This document shows positions 21,317 to 31,737 of a stretch of DNA of 64,000 bases, piece by piece. The position numbers and the translations under genes were made by a program. Position 1 is the stretch's first letter; every line of letters begins with the position of its first letter. The DNA comes from Sabethes cyaneus (taxonomy: Eukaryota; Arthropoda; Insecta; Diptera; Culicidae): contig NC_071354.1 in assembly GCF_943734655.1 (NCBI RefSeq), forward strand, positions 197,902,911-197,966,910. Direction: 5' to 3'. The notes under the pieces were generated by a model. That model was not told the DNA's origin. It saw only the letters and a program-made list of their open reading frames with translations, and made no database searches.

Positions 21317-22715
21317 CTACGCGTTACGATTACGTGTCGACTGAAAGTGATGTTTAAGTCTATGCCGAGACATTGTAAAGTTAATGGTTTCGCAGTATTG
21401 ATTGTACGAGGCCGTCATACGATTTAATGGACTGAATTTTGCATAATTTGTGCGATAATGGTTTATGGCAAATAAATTTCGATTACGAAGTTGCCGAGTA
21501 GGTGTATAAAAGTTCAGTTTTGATAAAAGTGTTGCTGAGTCAATATGCTGCGAAACGATATCGTTTACAAATAAGACCATTGCATATTTACGACGCTCTT
21601 TTAATGATTGTATATTTATAAGCATGCAGCGTGCTTCGTATGATGGAAGAGGAAACGTTGTCCAACCTAATTTACGAAGGGCATATAAGAGAAATTGTTT
21701 TTGTACTGATTCTATTCTCTCTTCGTGCGTGATGGAAAAAGGTGACCATACAATGTTGCAGTATTCCAGCATTGACCTCACATAGGCAATATATAATGTT
21801 TTGATTGTGTATGGATCCAAAAAATTGTAGCTAAAACGTTTAATGAAACCTAGCATGTTATTTGGCTTGTGTATTATTGCGTTATAATGGTCGATAAAAT
21901 TTAGCTTGGAGTCTAAGATAATTCCTAAATCCCTAACTTTTTCACATTTTTCTACAGTTTGATTTCCTAATCTGATTGAGACCTCTGGTGTAGTTCTTTT
22001 TCTGGTAAATGTTATTAGATTGCATTTTTTTATATTAAGTTCTAATAGGCTTTTTTTACACCATGTGTGGAATATGTGTATTTCATTCTGGAATACATTG
22101 ATGTCTTCTTCATTTCTTACTTCCAAAAAGAGCTTCATGTCATCGGCATATATTAGCACTTTAAGTTTCTTGAGAATGAAGGAAATGTCATTTACATACA
22201 GAATAAAAAGAAGAGGTCCCAAATGAGAGCCTTGAGGGACCCCAGAAGTGACTTGAATTGGATTCGAGTTCTTTCCGTTAAATTTAATTATTTGTTGGCG
22301 ATTAGATAAATACGATTCAAGCCATTTCCGGAGCCCTGGTTGAATTCCAATTTTTTGCAATTTGAAAAGCAGCATTGGTATGTCAATGCGATCAAATGCT
22401 TTGCTAAAGTCCGTATAAAGTGCTTCTACATGCTTTCCATTATCCATTGCATTCAATGAATAGTCAATAAATTCCAGTAAATTTGTCGTAGTCGAGCGTC
22501 CTTTGAAGAAACCGTGTTGCATTTCTGTAATTCTGTTTTTAATTTGCAGGAATAATTTTTCATTAATAATTGCTTCGAAAAGTTTTGGAATGCAAGAGAT
22601 TATGGCAATATCACGATAATTACGTACGTCAGATTTCCTACCTGATTTAAAGACAGGTACTAGAAAAGAGCTTTTCCATATTTTTGGAAAGATTCCGGAT
22701 TCCAGTGATAAGTTA
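21317..22715 (-). CDS. Jockey-like reverse transcriptase fragment
   Basis: About 466 RT codons without a stop, beginning at NLSLESGIFPKIWKSS (the reading-frame extension to 22804 is inside the inserted MITE and is not RT). Blocks: VPVFKSGRK, YRDIAIISCIPKLFE, HGFFKGRSTTTNLLEF, ALYTDFSKAFDRID, SGVPQGSHLGPLLFILYVNDI, the catalytic YADD near 22138-22150, DLGIILDSKLNF, and a C-terminal domain ending FQSTRNRNA. YRDIAIIS in place of YRPISLLS is unusual but conservative. Truncated at both endonuclease and N-terminal RT, so not functional alone. Confidence 0.88.
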
Positions 22716-23530
22716 GGCGTGGTACACAAATTACGTAACGCTTGGCATAACCCACCCATTAAATTACGTAACGTTAACCAAACCTCCCCCCCGTACATCA
22801 ACATTCAATAAAATCGGCTTGAACCGCATATTCTTTATTAATTTTTAAGAAATTCAACCAAATTAGCAAGATTAGCAAATTAGCATATTAAAAACCACAA
22901 TCAGGCATCGGCCCATGTTAAGGTGAAACGGCACTGAATCTGAACATGGCCGGAAAAATGGCGCCCATGTGAGACAATATCCTCACACAGGCGCCATCTT
23001 TCCGGCCATGTTTGGATTCAGTACCGTTTCACCTGCCGAAATGGTAAAAAAGCATAGCCATGGGTATAAACGTCCTGTTGAGAACTTGACCATTCTTTAT
23101 CGACAGACTTGGCAGACGGCTATTAGAGAACAGGACAATTACGGGGCTAGTGCAACGATCCTACTGGCTCTATAGCAGCACTTTCCAGCCGAGATTCGAA
23201 CATACGACGGCTTGTTAGGCCAGCATCGTACCCCGGAGCAAAGTGGGTAGTCTGAAATGGTCTTCAGCCGTAATAACTGGAAATTTAGTAAGATTATCTT
23301 TAGTAGCTGCAAACCATAATTTTGTATCATAATTTCCATTAGTATAAACCGATTCACTGTTTTCTACCTCCAACAAGTCCTTTCCTCATTTGGCAACTGC
23401 CTTTTTGGTATTCATAAATTTGTTACGTAACTATTCTCATGACTCCCCCTCCCCCCTATGTAACAACAAGTAACGCTAACTCGACCCCCCTCCCTCCCCT
23501 CTAAGCGTTACGTAATTTGTGTACGAAGCC
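22716..23530. mobile_element. TTA-flanked MITE (Harbinger-like) in the Jockey RT
   Basis: Flanked by TTA at 22713-22715 and 23531-23533. Terminal inverted repeats of about 27 bp: ggcgtggtacacaaattacg at the left against ggcttcgtacacaaattacg (reverse complement of the right), then taacgct on both. C-rich and G-rich tracts sit just inside. A 3 bp TTA duplication and a GG...CC end fit PIF/Harbinger. No transposase. 815 bp, with its own internal hairpin. Confidence 0.75.
22921..23034. repeat. Internal hairpin of the TTA MITE
   Basis: Arms of about 46 bp, beginning aggtgaaacggcactgaatc on the left and ending ggattcagtaccgtttcacct on the right, with gaacatggccgg and ggcgcc in the stem and a 20 bp loop. 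Could be a nested palindromic MITE or a structural part of the host element. Confidence 0.8.
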
Positions 23531-23534
23531 TTAA

Positions 23535-23610
23535 AAAGCCAAAACAAAGGAGCTGTAAACTCCATTGCAAGAAAGCCAAAACAAAGAAGCTGTAAACTCT
23601 CACTGCAGAA
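23535..23610. repeat. Tandem duplication, about 39 bp unit
   Basis: aagccaaaacaaaggagctg is repeated as aagccaaaacaaagaagctg 39 bp later, each followed by taaactc. It sits at the 5' truncation point of the Jockey-like element. Confidence 0.8.
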
Positions 23611-23774
23611 CTCATATTGCGAACTGTCAAAATGTATGAAAAAAATAGAAACGCAAATATTTTTTCCGTACTCCAACCAGAAAGATATCAGTATTACTAT
23701 TATGTATTATTTTCTACGGTCAGTGAGCGAAAGTCTGAAAGTGAGAAAGTTCTGCCATCAACGCATATAGTGGT

Positions 23775-24615
23775 CCCAAGTAACCAGTAAGCACTTAACA
23801 CTAGTCCTTGGACAACATTATATAAGCATACAGAACTATGATTAAAAGCATATTTTTCTTTATATACTTCTTTAGAACTCACATAATGCTAAAAAGGCGA
23901 AACAGCGGGTTATTAAAATGCTACACCGCAAGCATCAAATCAGTGTTTGTTTGAGGCTTAATCGAAATGTCATTTTGTCTACATTATCGACGTATCGAAA
24001 AAGTATCGACGGCATATCGTTTGCTTGATATGGAAAATAAAAATAGATTCGGTCGGGATTTAAAAAACTAAAAAAGCAAGCGATTTTTTTTTGCTGCATC
24101 TCAAGGGGAGCAGGATAAACAGAACCATTTTTTGAAATGCTGGATAATGTTACCACCTAGACAGGGCTCAAACCGGGAGTTAGTCATGCAACCTCATTCG
24201 TTTCCTTGCACCTTTGCTATCTGAACCATAGCGGATGTGATTGAGTGAGTTGAAATTAGTCGTATTTAAATCTTGGTGATATTCCCTCTCATATCATAGT
24301 TACTTGTCCTGCATTACCAATAGGGTAGAAAAAGACGGCATTCGTTAGGTGGAAGAGGACACGAATAGTGGCCGTAGAATAGCAAAATAAGAAGTCAAGT
24401 ACAAGCCGTTTATCAACACTTACGGCTCATTTTAATGCAATTGACTAAATGCATTATATTGTTACGTTATATGCGCATATATTGCTTTCTTTAATGCTGA
24501 TTTATGTTAATGCTTCTATGCATCAACAATGTTATTATACGTTTTATAAGCATTAAGATTGCTAATATACTTGTATATATATATATACTAATATTAATGC
24601 TTGTGGTTACTTGGG
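23775..24615. mobile_element. MITE with CCCAAGTAACC ends and ATGCTTA subterminal repeats
   Basis: Left end cccaagtaaccagtaagcac and right end, reverse complement, cccaagtaaccacaagcatt. Both ends are followed by multiple aagcat / atgctt motifs (about six on the right within 150 bp). No ORF of size. Target duplication not clear. Confidence 0.6.
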
Positions 24616-25734
24616 GTGAAGAATTATATCCACCGTCAAAGTGAAAAATGCAAGTTCGTATTAACTACTGACTGTGCGTGATTTCGCGAAATTTTGAGTT
24701 TACCGAAGTTTACCCTATATTTTATGGAAGATCACCATTAAACTACAGTTAATGCTATGGTAAATTTCGTCCAGTTTCGTTAGAATTCTGTAAACACTAC
24801 ATTTCGCGAAGTCTCATACAACCTTAGTGTTAACAGGATCGTAGTATTAACGTATATTTTCCTTTTTTAATTCACTGCCCATTACAGCAAAGCCTTATTA
24901 CTGTTACTTTCCTTCTTACTCTCAGAAGAACTCTATTAGAAATTTTATATCGTTCAACCCTCCGTTGCTCGCGCTGTTATATTTTATACAACGCCTGTGA
25001 ACCGTTAACTTTATTTCGGTATATCTTGGGATTGCAGCAATAAAGAAAATGATTCTTTTCAGCAAAGTTGATCCACAGACCAAGATCTTTCAAACGGTGG
25101 AAAAAGTTTCATAAGTTTTTCACCAAGTGGCATTAGTATTCGAGTGAATTCTGTTAGGTTTAAGCATGCCTATAAATTGAAGTTGGCGCGAGTAACGGAA
25201 GGTTAAGACCCAAGGATTATTGTTCACTACTAGTAGCGTACTCGTGATTTTTGAAAGTGAAAGAAGCTCAACCTTTTCGTAAAGTTTATGAAAATAGATA
25301 TGAGCACTTAATCAACAAGTCCGTAGAAAATTTCTGAATCCGTAGAACTATGGATAAACCCGTAGATCTGAGAGTGCTTGAGAAGTTGATATATTGTGGA
25401 GAAAACGACTACAAAGAAGTCAAGCTTTTAAAAGCGAGAACAAATTAATTTGCTATTCCCCTACCAAACGTTAGTTTGCAGCTGCAGTGGCAAAAAAACA
25501 AACTGAAATCTGCGCTAATAACGCACCCCGTTTTCTTAGTAACTGTACTGAAAATGAGAAAAAAAAACGGGTCATGGCGAGACATTTGGCAATTTGGCAA
25601 TGGCACGCGATTGAAAATCAATCATTTTCCTTCACTGGAGTCGATGCGTGAAAGATTGTCTGATTATTTGGTACAAACATTATGAAAAATGATGACGTTC
25701 GCATTTTTAGATCTTTTGGAATGATTTCGTGAGG
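24616..25734. other. Intronic, no element recognised
   Basis: AT-rich, one 69-codon ORF (25476-25685) without a motif. Confidence 0.4.
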
Positions 25735-26350
25735 GTTAGTTAGTTATACGGCAAAAAAACAAAAGGTCCCATACTGCTGCCTTGAGGAACGCCAGGTTTA
25801 TCGATGAACACCGATGAAAAACAGTGTCAAATTTTCAAACGTAGTGCTCTACCGCTGAATTATGAGTACGATCATTCAATAATTTGATGGAAAGCAACCG
25901 GTCGAGATAGTTTCCACGCAAACAATTGCGTGGTCAATTCGACCGAATGCTGTATCCCAATCAGTGTAAATGACATCAACTTGTTTCTTGACTTCCTGTT
26001 GCAAAATACACATCGTTGTGAAAGACAATAAATTAGTAAAGACAGATCGACTAGGGATGAAACCTTCTGATGAGCAGTTGAAATGTATTAAAAAGAAGTA
26101 ATCCTATTTTTGCGCAGTTCGATAAATAGATCGACAAGATCAGATCAGATAGATCACAATAATTCTTTCGATTTATGTCGAATACTTGATGGTAAGGAAA
26201 ATTTCGTCGTAGTAAAGTTCTCTAAATTATGAGGGAATTCAGAAATAAGTAGGGTTGTGTTCCACACACCAGATGGTTCATGTAGAACTATATAAGGCGC
26301 TAAAACCTTGAATGTTAATGCAAACCCGTTTCGTTACAGAAGCCAGTCTT
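25735..26350 (-). pseudogene. Jockey-like RT relic
   Basis: The minus strand reads, with shifts and stops, GFIPSRSVFTNLLSFTTMCI, then KKQVDVIYTDWDTAFGRIDHAI, then a PGVPQGSSMGPFVF-like block at about 25760-25800. These are RT domains 2 to 4. Many lesions, catalytic region missing. Confidence 0.65.
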
Positions 26351-26639
26351 CATCAATAAGTGAGCAAGCTCGAAGCGTAGTAGATTAAGCAGGAGGATAT
26401 CACTTTACAATAGTTCAAAATAATAGCAGTAGAAAAAAAAATTTAAACAATCGGCACTCTTGTCTTTTGTTCATGTTTGTTAGTTTCTGTGTAATTTTAT
26501 ACACATACTAAATAAGATTAGCTGTCTGCCGTATTTCTAGGAGGTGAGCTCTTTTATTTTGCCGAAAAAGAACAGTTTTGCCAATGTCAAATGCGGGACA
26601 TGTAAGAATCGAAATACCATTCCGTATTCATTCCATTAA

Positions 26640-27180
26640 ACAACCGGAGACGGACACTGCTCACTTTCCAAAAAAGAGTTTACGTCTTGACCGCGTACTA
26701 ATTTAGATACAAGTGAAAAATAACACTTGGGTGGTAGAATAACTAAAACTGCCGTAGCGATGTCCGGCAACAGACTGCCTGTTTCTGTCGCACTGACTGA
26801 GTAGATAACAGTTTATCTTCTCGGCGGCAGAAACAAAGAGCAGTCATATAACAACCGTCATATATAACCGTCGCAAAAGAATGTGTGATGCGCATACGGG
26901 ATGATAGATTCGAGAAAATAGTAACAAAATCAGGTATTCGACTACCTGAAATAATGGGTGGCGGTAGTTTAGTTAGTAACACAGTCGAGTACCAATCGAA
27001 AGATCGTGGGTGCGAACTCCACCGGCCATTGCATAACCCGAAATATTTTTGCTCTATATCGAAATTTTCCAGTTCGCTCAATTAATCATTCTTCGCATCA
27101 GACATTCCTCCGTTCACAAAAAAGAGAAATACAGTCATGGTAGCGCATAGTGTCATATACAAGTACATGAAAAAATCTAA
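26640..27180. repeat. Second copy of the 2.8-3.5 kb repeat family
   Basis: From cactttccaaaaaagagttt to the cgcatagtgtcatatac block it follows the same order as 2773-3579: the GTAGCG/CTGTCGGCAAC region, gtgtgatgcgcatacggg, ggcggtagtttagttag, cgaaagatcgtggg, tctatatcgaaattttcca. The start block recurs at about 27105, so the array is head-to-tail with a unit near 440 bp. Confidence 0.65.
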
Positions 27181-28317
27181 ATAACTGAAACTTTTTAACC
27201 TTTTAATAGAGATAATTTGCATATGAAACTTTTGTGAAGTGAATATTTTACGAATTCCGTATAGTAACAGAATTGAACTAAAAAAATCTCTCATTTACTC
27301 ATATTTGAGACACTACTATGACGTTCAAAAACTCTTGAAGTTTTAGGCATTTTAGTATAAGTTTTCTTTTTGCAGGCTTTTGAATTGTCATTTTTACTAG
27401 TTCTTGCATCAACTTGCAAAGCTCAACTTCACTTTCACTACACAGCAAAAGTGTAAATCATAAGTAATAGGGTAAATGATTTTGAAATGGACCTAGTCGA
27501 ATTCTGATCTTGAATGGACCTATTTTTAAATAACAATTTTAGGATATAATTATCAAGTCTTTGTACTGTATTTAGTTTTTATGTTTATCTTTAATCATTT
27601 CTGAACGTAAATATACTAAAATTAAATTAAAATCATAGCCAAAACCACTTTACTGCCGCTTATTTAAAAGTAGCTGGTTTTCAGCGTTTTGGCAGTCACC
27701 ATAGAGCATTTTCAAACTGTTACTACCCGGAACCCTTCTGGTTTGAAATAAAACAATACTCTTAAAATGATGCTAAAATATGTGTAATTTCAATTTAGGT
27801 ATTTAAAAGTTCAGTAAAACCAGTAAAATCTTCAAATTCCTTAAAAATGTTAACCCCCTTTTTTGATCTTGAATGGACCTAGTATTGATTTTAGAATGGA
27901 CCTAGTTTTGCGCTCCGAGACATCACTGGCGGTAGCTATCATTGCCTACCACTAATGAACACGCCGTTGTATATTCCATAAAACTGTTTGTTGTCACTAT
28001 AGTATCTCCGTTTATAATTAATCTATAAGCACGGGATATTGAAAGTAGGCTTGATTTATAGCCTAAATAAAAACTTAATTATATTGATAAAACTAACTAT
28101 CACTCATCCTTTTTCGTAGTTGCTTCATAGTGTTTGTACATTGTAGCCTCTAGTTTTGAAACTAAAAAGTCTTCCTAATTAGTTAGCTAACATATGTCAT
28201 TTTATGCTTAAAACAATATAAACTTAATTTATTCTCAGTATTGTACAAAAATTTTAACCATCATTGATTAAAAGATAAGATGGATCAAAAGATAAGAGTG
28301 ATACTAACTGCCTTCTG

Positions 28318-29051
28318 TTAAGGGGGCATAGTACCTTTTCAATTTTTTAAAATCTAAATATTTTTATTGATTATTTCGAAAGATTAACATTTTGACCATA
28401 TGTGTTTGAAGTCGTTTGCATGAATTCCTAATATTGACAAAGTTACAGCTATTTGTACCGCGCATGTCTGGAGCGATTAAGCAACGAGTAAAAACTTCAT
28501 CGTCGTTTTTCTCGAAACCAGGTTTTGAAAGTCAGTACCATAAATATCTCAAGAACGGCTCAAGCAATTCTTATGATTCTTTTTTTGTTTGAAAGTCAAC
28601 AAAATTATCTAGTGTTTGACCCATCCTTTTCTTGATATTGTAATTTTTGAATTTTTTAGAAATGTTTAAAGTCAATTTTTTCGCTTAAAAACCATACTTT
28701 TATGTTTCAATGTCCGCCATTTTGTTATGTGTTCGAATTCTAAAAAAGGATGGATCAAACACGAGATAATTTAATGTTCTTTCATGTCGTTTTGGAATTT
28801 TTCAATTCGGATAAACCCCCCAGCGCCAATCCATGGTACCGCAATTCATGGTTTTTTTGAACGACTATCTTCAAGGAGCCGTAGGGGCAAGGGGAAGAGG
28901 TTCCCTTATGAAAACAAAATTGCAAATATTAGTATAAAATGCAATGTTTCGAATGCAAAAAAACCCGATTCAATTTGCCTTTCGCGTTATCGAGAAAAAA
29001 TTATTTGAAATTAGGCAAAAAATATGGTGTAAAACGTACTATGCCCCTTAA
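28318..29051. mobile_element. TTAA-flanked MITE (piggyBac-like)
   Basis: TTAA at 28318-28321 and 29048-29051. Ends GGGGGCATAGTACCTTTT and, inverted, GGGGCATAGTACGTTTT. The TTAA duplication and G/C-run ends fit piggyBac-derived MITEs. The interior is AT-rich, with two near-identical blocks (aggatggatcaaacac / gacccatccttttctt) inverted to one another. Confidence 0.7.
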
Positions 29052-30961
29052 AAAAGAGCTATTTTTGCTTCATTTGCATTTGCATTTAGCACAAAACCAG
29101 TTACACTTAAATTTTTCAATTGAATTTTACGTATTTGTTTTAGCACGAAGCAAAAGTGTAATCTATATAATCTATATAAGTAATCTATATAAGTAGAGTA
29201 AAATTTTCCCAATTTGTTCGCCCTATGTAAAAAAAAATCCCAATTTATGCTAAACGGGACAATTCTTGTATCATTAAAAGTAATGCACAGAAGAATGAAA
29301 CAAGTTATTTGAGAATACAATTCTGAAGATTTATATATAGCTTTATTGTATAGGAAACTCTAATATTGGAACTTCGAATTGAGTTACGAAACTAATATTC
29401 CAAACTCTATTTAAAGTGGTTATCCCTGCTTAACTATCTACAGGCAACATCGTAAAAATGGTTGGAATCAAAATTTTTTTCATGGACAAATAACGTCCTG
29501 TATTTTCCATATAAATACAGCAAAAAGTTTTGCTGTAAGTTTAAGTTTTGACAAAACTCAGATGAGAAATAGTTTAAACACGTTAATCAAGCATATACCA
29601 AAGCTTCAAAACACATTTAGCGCGCTGACCGAAAACCCTAAGGCCAATAAAATTCAACCGGATCCTGTAGTCACAAAATCAGACTCGTCTGAGTAAAAAG
29701 AAGCAGCTACTTCTGATGGTTAAGAACGCCAACTTCCTCACCCTCGTGAAACTTTGTGATGCCCAACCGCCCTACAAAATTACCCGGTTTGGCAATAAAA
29801 TCATCTGTGCGTCAATGGAGGATTCAGAAATTAGGTAAAGGCCTTGATAATGATATGGTGCAAAAAATATAAAATTTGGATCAATATCTGGACCATTTTC
29901 GAACTGGATCCTAAAAAAATAATATTGTATTTGATAATTTTCTAGTTTAGTTAAAATAATTATGAGGCTCAGAATAAAAAAGTGAATTTTTTAATCGAGC
30001 AAAAAACATGGGTTTGAAGCATTTTTATTTAAAGTTTAAGCGTGAAAACCAAATCTGTTCTTGCTTTTAATATATACGTTATTATTTTCCATGCAAAAAT
30101 GTACGAAAAGAGAAATTTTTTTTGACGATTTTCGGAAACTCCGAATTCGAATTTCCATTTCTGTTTCGTGCCAGAATTGTTAAGTACAGTCATTTTTCGA
30201 GTTTTTCAGGCTGTAGAGCCCACGGACAATTGATTCTATACTCATATCCTCTAAATTTTTTTTAGCCCCCCGATTTTTCAAGCCAATTTCCAAAGGGGGG
30301 GGGGGGGGTGACAAAAACTTAAAAAATATTTTGCAAAGGCTTTATATTCCGCCGATAAGTAAGCAGGTTGACTTCACATCACCTTTTGGTCGATTGACAG
30401 ATAGATTAAAAATCAGTTTAGTAAAATATTCAAAATCATGCAACCGGACTAACGTTGTACTACGTCATACGTGGTCGTATCTTATACACAACCCCTTTGA
30501 TTTTTTTCTTGGGGGATGTAAAGTTTTCTTTAAGCACCTCTCCCCTCTGACTTGTGACAAAATTAATACCTCCTTGTCCACCGAAATTAAGTGACTCTGA
30601 GATCTAAAGTATTCATTTTTGAAACTTCCTATTTTCTATCTGGTACAGTTCTTCATAGACTATCATTTAAAATTAAAACCTAGTATCTAAGCTTACCTTT
30701 AAACCTAGTAGAATTACCAAGTCTAATTTTTTCAAGCACCATTTACAGTATGATTTCGAATTTGACAACAAATGCGTGTCGCCTATGTTGCCAAAATCGA
30801 AACCGTGGCAAAATCTAGACCATTTTTCAACTGATAAAATTGCATATAAATGTGTCAAAAATTGAATAATTACCACTAATTAACGAATTTTTCACAATTG
30901 CAACGGTTTTATATTCAAAATGTTCGACAGGGGCTGTCGCAAACCTTTAGATGCTTTGCAG

Positions 30962-30984
30962 TAAGACGTAGTCCTACGTCAGTA
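30962..30984. repeat. GACGTAGTCCTACGTC palindrome
   Basis: agacgtagtcctacgtcagt is nearly self-complementary. Its half, agtcctacgtca, recurs at about 45957-45970 next to gtaggactacgcacgtc. Probably a terminal motif of a mosquito mariner/Tc-type MITE. Confidence 0.5.
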
Positions 30985-31315
30985 AAAGTCTGACCTTTCG
31001 AAATATGTAGTCACTAAATAAAAACTCGAACCCCACTGTACTTGATAAACTACGTTTAATGCAAGTTATATTACATATTTTAATGAATGGTTTAAATTTT
31101 TGAAACTAATAGGCGACATAATTTATTTATGACGTGGAAGTCGTTTCAACCATATCTGAACAACAGGTAATAATAAATTCCCAATATACAAATGTCACAC
31201 ACAGATACATACACAACGCATATCAAGTCACTGAAACATTGTTCAATTGTTGGGCTGACATAAAAACAAGACCCTCGGTGACTGTGACCGATTTCAAATT
31301 TTTCAACCGACTTTC

Positions 31316-31346
31316 ATACCTTTCTAACAGAGTATAAGAAAGGTAA
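31316..31346. repeat. CCTTTCT...AGAAAGG hairpin
   Basis: tacctttctaacagagtata followed by agaaaggtaaa makes a 9 bp stem. I recall this terminal hairpin from repeats common in mosquito genomes. Taken as the end of an unresolved repeat within the 4.3 kb element. Confidence 0.45.
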
Positions 31347-31737
31347 AAGCTGTTCAACCTTGTGTGCTATTAATAAATAACAGTAGTATAGTTGTACTAT
31401 TAAAAAAAATTCTTTGTTATTATTTTGTTCATTTACATGGAAGAAACTATGACAATCCTAATTTAGGTCCATTTCAAAATCAAAAATAGGTCCAATTCAA
31501 GATCATGTTGGGTCCATTCAAGATCAAAAAAAGGCTTTGGCAAAAAACGATATATTTAATAAAAGTTTCATCAATTATACATTTTTAAAGTACTGATAAT
31601 GTAGAAAAAAGGTGGTACTTTCCAACAAATAGTAACATCACCACATATTATTTATAAATGACGAGTAAATTGAGCAGGAGTGCGAGTGGTGGTGTTAAAA
31701 AGCGCTAAATAGGTCCATTCAAGATCAATTACCCTAC

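Larger units (their letters stand above)
21185..23620 (-). mobile_element. Jockey-like LINE, 5'-truncated, interrupted by a MITE
   Basis: The minus-strand element has a 3' UTR ending in an (AAAT)n tail at about 21186-21214 with several AATAAA signals. The RT ORF occupies 21317-22715, is interrupted by the TTA-flanked element 22716-23530, and continues for about 20 codons into 23531-23590 as APLFWLF|NLSLESG when the insertion is removed. Sequence beyond about 23620 has no RT similarity, so the copy is 5'-truncated. Confidence 0.8.
27466..31737. mobile_element. 4.3 kb element bounded by inverted GATCTTGAATGGACCTA repeats
   Basis: The left end (ataagtaatagggtaaatga then ttttgaaatggaccta) and the reverse complement of the right end (ataagagtagggtaattgat then cttgaatggaccta) match as a 35 bp inverted repeat. 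The 17 bp motif gatcttgaatggaccta recurs at about 27505, 27865 and 27886 in plus sense, and at least three more times inverted at 31459-31732. No transposase seen in between; a TTAA MITE is nested. It is either one large non-autonomous transposon or two related elements in opposite orientation. Confidence 0.55.

Noticed and set aside
22716..22804. N-terminal 30 codons of the 495-codon Jockey ORF
   Set aside because: These codons are read from the inserted MITE; RT homology begins only at its edge.
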